This document shows, piece by piece, positions 7,106 to 11,491 of a stretch of DNA of 11,491 nt. The DNA is taken from positions 1-11,491 of the forward strand of contig CAMNZV010000029.1 of assembly GCA_946575275.1 (NCBI GenBank). Reading direction: 5' to 3'. Position 1 is the stretch's first letter; each line of letters opens with the position of its first letter. The position numbers and the translations under genes were made by a program. This stretch comes from an uncultured Clostridium sp. GTDB lineage: Bacteria; Bacillota; Clostridia; Clostridiales; Clostridiaceae. The notes beneath the pieces are model-generated. The model made no database searches and was not told the DNA's origin. It worked only from the letters and a program-made list of their open reading frames with translations.

Positions 7106-8452
7106 ATGACAAGAATATTTGGAACTGATGGAGTTAGGGGTATTGCAAATGAAGAACTAACTGCAGAATTAGCATATAATCTAGGTAGAGCAGGAGCGTA
7201 TTTATTAACAGAAGGAGCTCATAAGCCTAAAATATTAGTGGGTAAAGATACAAGAATATCAGGAGATATGTTAGAATCTGCTTTGGTATCGGGTATATTA
7301 TCAGTGGGTGCGGAAGCTATAATGGTAGGAGTTATCCCAACACCAGCAGTAGCACATTTAACAAGGCAATATGGAGCTGATGCAGGAGTTATGATATCTG
7401 CATCCCACAATCCAGTTGAATATAATGGAATTAAATTCTTTGATAGTAGAGGATATAAATTACCAGATGAATTAGAAGATGAAATTCAAGCAACAATTGA
7501 GAATGGATTTATTGGTGTACCAAGTCCAACTGGTGATAAAATTGGAAAGAAAACAATAGAGTTTGGTGCTATAAATGATTATATTGATTTTGCAAAAGAT
7601 AGCATTGCAGTAAATCTTGAAGGTGTGAAGGTTGCATTGGATTGTGCAAATGGTGCAGCATATAAGGCAGCTGTAACAACATTTAGAGCTTTAGGGGCAG
7701 ATGTATTTGTAATAAATGATAATCCAGATGGAACAAATATAAATGAACAATGTGGTTCTACTCATCCAGAAGAATTAATGGATTATGTAGTTAAGAAAAA
7801 ATGTGACATTGGGTTTGCATTTGATGGAGATGCAGATAGATGTTTAGCTGTAGATGAAAAAGGAAAGCTAATAAATGGAGATTACATTATAGCTTTATGC
7901 GGGCAACACTTAAAGGAAATTAATAGATTAAAGGATGATACTGTTGTAGTAACTGTAATGAGTAATTTAGGATTGGACATTGCTTGTAAGGAAATGAATA
8001 TTAATGCAATAAAAACAAAAGTTGGGGACAGGTATGTTCTTGAAGAAATGATAAAGGGCAAATATGTATTAGGTGGAGAACAATCAGGACATATAATATT
8101 TTTAGATTATAACACAACAGGGGATGGACTTATTACAGCATTGCAAATGGCAGCTATTATTAAAAAGAAGAAGAAGCCATTAAGTGAATTATGTTCAATA
8201 ATGAAGGAATTACCTCAGGTACTGGTTAATGCAATTGTACCAAGTGAAAAAAAGAACATCTATTTAGAAGACGAAGAAATAATAAACGAAATAAACAATA
8301 TGGAAAAGGCTTTAAATGGAAGAGGAAGAGTATTAATTAGACCTTCGGGAACAGAACCATTAGTTAGAGTAATGCTTGAAGGTGAAAATCAAGAGGAAAT
8401 TGACAAATTAGCCCATAATCTATCAAATATGATAGTTAATAAATGTAAATAA
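7106..8452 (+). CDS. glmM: Phosphoglucosamine mutase GlmM
   Basis: Interconverts glucosamine-6-phosphate and glucosamine-1-phosphate on the route to UDP-GlcNAc for peptidoglycan. The 448-aa length is typical of the alpha-D-phosphohexomutase superfamily. Visible motifs are TDGVRGIAN near the N-terminus; the active-site loop MISASHNP with the phosphorylated serine at 100; the magnesium loop DGDADR (240-245); GEQSGHIIF in the sugar-binding domain; and the phosphate-binding [14 protein letters not shown] near the C-terminus. The start has AAGGTGAGG 7 nt upstream. In many Firmicutes glmM directly follows cdaA-cdaR, and GlmM binds and inhibits CdaA; here it is about 5 kb away with its own promoter. 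No glmS follows. Confidence 0.96.
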   Translation: MTRIFGTDGVRGIANEELTAELAYNLGRAGAYLLTEGAHKPKILVGKDTRISGDMLESALVSGILSVGAEAIMVGVIPTPAVAHLTRQYGADAGVMISASHNPVEYNGIKFFDSRGYKLPDELEDEIQATIENGFIGVPSPTGDKIGKKTIEFGAINDYIDFAKDSIAVNLEGVKVALDCANGAAYKAAVTTFRALGADVFVINDNPDGTNINEQCGSTHPEELMDYVVKKKCDIGFAFDGDADRCLAVDEKGKLINGDYIIALCGQHLKEINRLKDDTVVVTVMSNLGLDIACKEMNINAIKTKVGDRYVLEEMIKGKYVLGGEQSGHIIFLDYNTTGDGLITALQMAAIIKKKKKPLSELCSIMKELPQVLVNAIVPSEKKNIYLEDEEIINEINNMEKALNGRGRVLIRPSGTEPLVRVMLEGENQEEIDKLAHNLSNMIVNKCK

Positions 8453-8472
8453 ATAAAATGGGGATAAATAAT

Positions 8473-8477
8473 GGAGG
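8473..8477 (+). promoter_or_regulatory. Ribosome binding site deciding the TM2 gene start
   Basis: GGAGG lies 9 nt before ATG at 8487. The in-frame GTG at 8478 directly abuts it and is too close to be used. Confidence 0.8.
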
Positions 8478-8486
8478 GTGATTTTT

Positions 8487-8909
8487 ATGTATTGTCAACA
8501 ATGTGGAAAAGAGTATGTTACAGACGAAGCAGCAATTTGCGTTCAATGCGGAACACAAAAGGGAGCAGGAATGAGTTATTGTCATCAATGTGGAACTCAA
8601 TTACATGAAGGAAGTTCTTTATGTATGAATTGTGGTGTTAATAATCAACAGATTTATCAAGGTGGTGTTCAAAAATCAAAATTAGTTGCAGGATTACTTG
8701 GAATTTTCTTGGGAACTTTAGGAATTCACAATTTCTATTTAGGTAACAACCAAAAGGGGTTAATACAAGTGTTAGTATCAATAATAGGTGGAATTTTAAC
8801 TTGCGGAATTGCAACAGTTGCAATTCAGATTTGGGCATTAGTTGAGGCTATTCAAATATTAACAGGTTCAATAAATACAGATGCAAATGGAGTGCCATTA
8901 AAAGAATAA
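8487..8909 (+). CDS. Double zinc-ribbon TM2-domain membrane protein
   Basis: A 140-aa protein with two consecutive zinc ribbons, each made of two CxxC knuckles: C3/C6 with C18/C21, and C32/C35 with C46/C49. A short linker leads to a TM2 domain (about 63-126). This has a first helix containing the family motif GTLGIHNFYLG (76-86), a short turn with NNQKG, then hydrophobic segments to about 126. The ribbons probably sit in the cytosol, tethered to the membrane. TM2 proteins have no assigned bacterial function, so none is offered. The gene starts 34 nt after glmM with no terminator between, so it is probably co-transcribed. No intrinsic terminator is obvious after it. Confidence 0.85.
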   Translation: MYCQQCGKEYVTDEAAICVQCGTQKGAGMSYCHQCGTQLHEGSSLCMNCGVNNQQIYQGGVQKSKLVAGLLGIFLGTLGIHNFYLGNNQKGLIQVLVSIIGGILTCGIATVAIQIWALVEAIQILTGSINTDANGVPLKE

Positions 8910-8964
8910 TAAAGTAACAAGCAAACATATGAAATTTTATTAATTTGATATCTATAAATGTTTA

Positions 8965-9001
8965 CAACAATTAAAGTGTTAAATAATCCTTTAAATTGTT
9001 G
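8965..9001. repeat. 12-bp inverted repeat overlapping the ilvN -35 box
   Basis: CAACAATTAAAG (8965-8976) and CTTTAAATTGTTG (8989-9001) are reverse complements apart from one extra A. The right arm ends inside the TTGACA -35 box (8999-9004). No T-run follows on the + strand, so it is not a normal terminator for the TM2 gene. An operator for the ilvN promoter is the likelier reading. The rest of the 8910-8998 stretch is AT-rich and shows nothing else I can support. Confidence 0.6.
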
Positions 9002-9027
9002 ACAAAACGTATATCAAGGAGTAAAAT
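8999..9027 (+). promoter_or_regulatory. ilvN-cimA promoter (TTGACA-17-TAAAAT)
   Basis: A consensus -35 TTGACA (8999-9004), an exact 17-nt spacer and -10 TAAAAT (9022-9027). Transcription would start near 9034, giving a leader of about 320 nt before ilvN. That is the usual length for a T-box-regulated gene, and the predicted start lies just before the first leader helix. Confidence 0.85.
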
Positions 9028-9033
9028 TTAACA

Positions 9034-9314
9034 AAACAATAACTTAATAGTACATTATTAAAAGGAAATGCAATGATGGAGACTGTTATATAACATATAA
9101 AAATTTTAGAGAGTCGATGTTTGGTGTAAATCGATATTTTTAGTTATATAATTATCACTCTTAAGCAGAATCCCGAAAGCAACAATTGTGAGTAAGAGAT
9201 TTCCGGTGAGCAACCGTTATATGCAAGGGTTTGTTTGAACCTAGTGATATTAATTTTAGGCGGAGTTATAGCTCACCATTATTTATGTGTATCATGATAA
9301 GGTGAGCTTTTTTG
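9034..9314 (+). promoter_or_regulatory. T-box-like riboswitch leader, isoleucine (ATC) specifier
   Basis: Stem I is clear. A basal TGC/GCA pairing (9069-9071 with 9165-9167) encloses an internal loop with ATGA. GAG/CTC (9079-9081 with 9158-9160) closes the specifier loop. GTTATATAAC pairs with GTTATATAAT (9085-9094 with 9143-9152). The distal part reads AGAGAG (9108-9113), then TCGAT/ATCGA (9114-9118 with 9130-9134) around a loop holding the T-box GGTG motif (9123-9126). The specifier codon reads ATC (9154-9156), followed by A, i.e. Ile. Stem II shows a GAA/AGTA pair of motifs (9175-9177, 9191-9194). A CGGT/ACCG hairpin (9204-9207 with 9213-9216) and a Stem III-like GGTTT/GAACC hairpin follow. 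The canonical T-box sequence with UGGN is missing. Uncharged tRNA-Ile would be expected to promote readthrough of the terminator at 9270. Confidence 0.78.
9270..9313 (+). terminator. Attenuator terminator of the ilvN-cimA leader
   Basis: AGCTCACC (9270-9277) pairs with GGTGAGCT (9301-9308), extended by TTAT/ATAA past a bulged A and by ATG/CAT near the loop, and followed by a T-run to 9313. It lies between the promoter and ilvN, so it acts as an attenuator. Its 5' arm can pair instead with GGTGAGC at 9205-9211. Confidence 0.92.
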
Positions 9315-9342
9315 TATATAAATAACAAATAATTATGTGGAT

Positions 9343-9347
9343 AGGGG
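9343..9347 (+). promoter_or_regulatory. Ribosome binding site deciding the ilvN start
   Basis: AGGGG lies 8 nt before ATG at 9356. An in-frame ATG at 9335 has no Shine-Dalgarno upstream and would contain this site inside the gene. Confidence 0.85.
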
Positions 9348-9355
9348 ATGTTGAA

Positions 9356-9862
9356 ATGGAACAAAAGTATGTTTTATCAGTTCTTGTTAGAAACTCTGCA
9401 GGGGTTCTAAGTAGGGTATCAGGCCTGTTCTCTAGAAGAGGTTATAATATTGATAGCTTAACAGTTGGAAGGACGGAAAATAAAAATATTTCTAGAATGA
9501 CAATTACCCTAACAGGGGATGATGATGTTTTAGAACAAGTTAAAAAACAATTAGATAAGCTAGAGGATGTTATAACTGTTATTAATATTAATTCTGATAA
9601 CTCTGTAATTAGAGAACTAGTATTAGTAAAAGTAAAAGCAGATGCTGAAAATAGAGCTGCTATAAATGAAATTGTTAAAATATTTAGATGCAAGATAATA
9701 GATGTTAGTGTAGATACATTAACTATAGAATTAACAGGTGATGAAAATAAAATTTCTGCATTAATAAAACTTGTGGAGGAATATGGTATAGAAGAATTAG
9801 TAAGAACAGGTGTAACTGCTTTAGAAAGAGGGGACAACACAATAAATAGTTATGATAAATAA
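9356..9862 (+). CDS. ilvN: Acetolactate synthase small (regulatory) subunit
   Basis: Regulatory subunit of acetohydroxyacid synthase, which makes acetolactate (valine/leucine) and acetohydroxybutyrate (isoleucine); it activates the large subunit and confers valine feedback. From ATG at 9356 it is 168 aa. An N-terminal ACT domain (about 4-78) begins VLSVLVRNSAGVLSRVSGLF and carries the RRGYNIDSLTVG signature. A C-terminal small-subunit domain (about 84-160) includes RELVLVKVKA and a closing GVTALERG. The chosen start matches the family N-terminus and its AGGGG site. It is the first gene after the T-box-like leader, with cimA 25 nt downstream. No large subunit (ilvB) is in the window. Some genomes call this gene ilvH. 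Confidence 0.93.
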   Translation: MEQKYVLSVLVRNSAGVLSRVSGLFSRRGYNIDSLTVGRTENKNISRMTITLTGDDDVLEQVKKQLDKLEDVITVININSDNSVIRELVLVKVKADAENRAAINEIVKIFRCKIIDVSVDTLTIELTGDENKISALIKLVEEYGIEELVRTGVTALERGDNTINSYDK

Positions 9863-9874
9863 TAGTTAATTATT

Positions 9875-9880
9875 AGGGGG
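9875..9880 (+). promoter_or_regulatory. Ribosome binding site deciding the cimA start
   Basis: AGGGGG lies 7 nt before ATG at 9888. The in-frame GTG at 9882 is only 1 nt from it and is rejected. Confidence 0.85.
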
Positions 9881-9887
9881 TGTGTTA

Positions 9888-11486
9888 ATGGAGCAAAATT
9901 CTAAAGTAAAAATATTTGATTCAACCTTAAGAGATGGAGCTCAGGGTCAAGGAATATCCTATTCCTTAGAGGATAAGATAAAAATTGTTAAGGCGTTAGA
10001 TAAAATTGGGGTATCATATATTGAAGCTGGAAATCCAGGTTCAAACCCAAAGGATATGGAGTTTTTTAAAAGGGCTTGTGATTTGAAGCTTGAGAATTCA
10101 AAATTAGTAGCTTTTGGATCTACAAGAAGACCAAATATTAAGGCTGAGGATGATAAAAATCTTAAAAATATACTTGAAGCTAATACAGATGTTACAATTA
10201 TTTTTGGAAAAACTTCAAAATTTCAAGTAGAAGAAATATTAAAGACAACACTAGAAGAAAATATAGAAATGATTAAAGATACAATTTCATATCTTAAGTC
10301 ACAAGATAAAGAAGTCCTGTTTGATGCAGAACATTTCTTTGATGGATATAAAGAAGATAGAGAATATGCACTAAAAACCTTAATTTCAGCTAAAGAAGCA
10401 GGGGCAGAAACAGTTGTACTTTGTGATACAAATGGAGGGACACTTCCAAATGAAATTGCTGAAATAGTAAAAATAGTAGTGGAAAAAGTAGATATTCAAG
10501 TTGGAATACACTGTCATAATGATATTGGAATGGCTGTTGCAAATTCAATTATTGCTGTTCAAAATGGTGCAACTCATATTCAAGGAACCTTTATAGGAAC
10601 AGGAGAAAGGTGCGGCAATGCAAATCTTAGTACAATTATCCCTACATTGCAGTTAAAAATGGGATATGATGTTTTAGAAAAGGATAAAATTAAATTACTT
10701 ACAAATAATTCAAGATATATAGCAGAAATATCTAATATAACATTAGAAGATAGTATGCCATATATAGGTGCATCAGCTTTTGCACATAAAGGTGGTATGC
10801 ATATTGATGCTGTATGTAAGAACTCAAAGGCATATGAGCATATAGATCCAGAAAGTGTAGGAAATGAAAGAAGGTTCTTAATATCAGAAGTAAGCGGAAA
10901 AAGTACTATTTATTCTCAAATAGAAAAAAAGTTTCCTGACATTTCAAAGGATAGTGAGGAAGTACAAAAAATTACAGATAAATTAAAGCAGCTAGAATAT
11001 GAAGGATACCAATTTGAAGGTGCAGAAGGTACAGTAGAACTTGTTATGAGAAAAATAATAGGCAAATACAGACCATTCTTTAAGCTTAATCATTTTAAGG
11101 TTATATCAGAGCAACCTTCAAATGGTAAGGATTTTACATCTGCTGTAATGGTAAATGTAAATGTAGATGGAAAAGAAGAAATGAATGCCTCAGAAGGAAA
11201 GGGACCTGTAGATGCTTTAGATAAGGCACTTAGAAAGGCACTTGAGGTATTTTATCCTCAATTAAGTGATGTAAGGCTTGTGGATTATAAAGTTAGAGTT
11301 TTAGATTCTGAAAGTGCTACATCAGCAAAGGTTAGAGTATTAATAGAATCAACAGATGGAAATGAAAATTGGAGTACTGTTGGGGTATCAAGGGATATTA
11401 TACAGGCAAGTTGGATAGCCTTAGTTGATTCTATAGAATATAAATTAATTAAAGATATTGAAAAAAAGGTAAAAACTTATTTTTAG
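9888..11486 (+). CDS. cimA: (R)-citramalate synthase
   Basis: Condenses pyruvate with acetyl-CoA to (R)-citramalate, the first step of the threonine-independent route to 2-oxobutyrate and isoleucine. The 532-aa protein has an N-terminal HMGL/DRE-TIM barrel with DSTLRDGAQ (11-19, the DRE-type metal and catalytic motif), DAEHFFDG (146-153), CDTNGG (179-184), the metal-binding HCHND (H208, H210) and GTGERCGNANL. A C-terminal LeuA-type allosteric domain (about 390-530) follows. The GAQGQG start and overall length fit the CimA branch rather than 2-isopropylmalate synthase or homocitrate synthase, and the Ile specifier in the leader supports this. It is probably feedback-regulated through the C-terminal domain. 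The window ends 5 nt after the stop, so the operon may continue. Confidence 0.9.
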   Translation: MEQNSKVKIFDSTLRDGAQGQGISYSLEDKIKIVKALDKIGVSYIEAGNPGSNPKDMEFFKRACDLKLENSKLVAFGSTRRPNIKAEDDKNLKNILEANTDVTIIFGKTSKFQVEEILKTTLEENIEMIKDTISYLKSQDKEVLFDAEHFFDGYKEDREYALKTLISAKEAGAETVVLCDTNGGTLPNEIAEIVKIVVEKVDIQVGIHCHNDIGMAVANSIIAVQNGATHIQGTFIGTGERCGNANLSTIIPTLQLKMGYDVLEKDKIKLLTNNSRYIAEISNITLEDSMPYIGASAFAHKGGMHIDAVCKNSKAYEHIDPESVGNERRFLISEVSGKSTIYSQIEKKFPDISKDSEEVQKITDKLKQLEYEGYQFEGAEGTVELVMRKIIGKYRPFFKLNHFKVISEQPSNGKDFTSAVMVNVNVDGKEEMNASEGKGPVDALDKALRKALEVFYPQLSDVRLVDYKVRVLDSESATSAKVRVLIESTDGNENWSTVGVSRDIIQASWIALVDSIEYKLIKDIEKKVKTYF

Positions 11487-11491
11487 TAGTA

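Noticed and set aside
8935..8955. CodY box upstream of ilvN
   Set aside because: The best match to AATTTTCWGAAAATT, in the AATTTTATTAATTT region, has about five mismatches, which is no better than chance in such AT-rich DNA.
8965..9001. Intrinsic terminator of the TM2 gene
   Set aside because: The stem is long but AT-rich and is followed by ACAAAACG, not a T-run. Its right arm also overlaps a consensus -35 box.
9034..9314. glmS ribozyme, SAM (S-box), lysine or ykkC-type (ppGpp) riboswitch in the ilvN leader
   Set aside because: None of the conserved core sequences of these classes could be found, whereas Stem I of a T-box is well supported, and the downstream gene is ilvN rather than glmS.
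9442..9840. 132-codon open frame on the - strand inside ilvN
   Set aside because: Antisense to a clear ACT-domain gene. Its serine/threonine/isoleucine-rich composition is what the complement of AT-rich clostridial codons produces.
1..11491. Mobile elements, CRISPR arrays, tRNA or rRNA genes, defence systems
   Set aside because: No transposase or integrase motifs, direct-repeat arrays, tRNA cloverleafs or defence-protein signatures were seen. All genes are co-directional core genes of similar base composition.

Overview
The window is AT-rich, low-GC Gram-positive DNA with all eleven genes on the + strand. The AGGAGG-like ribosome binding sites, the AT-rich codon use, a phosphotransbutyrylase/butyrate kinase pair, a CdaA/CdaR pair and a T-box-like leader point to a butyrate-forming Clostridium (sensu stricto group). 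The species cannot be fixed from the sequence alone. This is mostly housekeeping and core-metabolism DNA. I see no mobile element, CRISPR array, rRNA or tRNA gene.

Layout. (1) 1-3638: a tight operon of cdaA (c-di-AMP synthase; its start lies at or just before the window edge), cdaR (its YbbR-domain partner, overlapping cdaA by 28 nt) and a COG2509-type FAD-dependent dehydrogenase of unknown substrate. (2) 3645-5816: ptb-buk, the two enzymes that turn butyryl-CoA into butyrate plus ATP. They have their own promoter, which carries a near-consensus Rex (NADH/NAD+ sensor) operator over its -35 box, and they end at a strong intrinsic terminator. (3) 5869-7021: an AIM24-family protein with an acidic tail, then a small TrpR-like YerC/YecD regulator behind its own promoter. 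(4) 7034-8909: glmM (phosphoglucosamine mutase) behind its own promoter, followed 34 nt later by a double-zinc-ribbon TM2 membrane protein. (5) 8910-9355: a 446-nt regulatory region with a long inverted repeat, a sigma-A-type promoter (TTGACA-17-TAAAAT), a T-box-like RNA leader whose Stem I presents an ATC (Ile) specifier, and an intrinsic terminator. (6) 9356-11486: ilvN (acetolactate synthase regulatory subunit) and cimA ((R)-citramalate synthase), both isoleucine-pathway genes, which fits the Ile specifier.

How the parts fit. CdaA, CdaR and GlmM form a known c-di-AMP/cell-wall precursor module in Firmicutes, usually as one operon; here about 5 kb of butyrate and other genes separates cdaAR from glmM. 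The ptb-buk promoter looks redox-controlled. The ilvN-cimA unit looks controlled by tRNA-Ile charging through transcription attenuation.

The most unusual element is that leader. Its Stem I is textbook T-box, but the T-box sequence itself, with the UGGN that binds the tRNA 3' end, is absent: no TGG occurs anywhere between the specifier and the terminator. Instead, a 7-nt copy of the terminator's 3' arm lies upstream and could form an alternative antiterminator.
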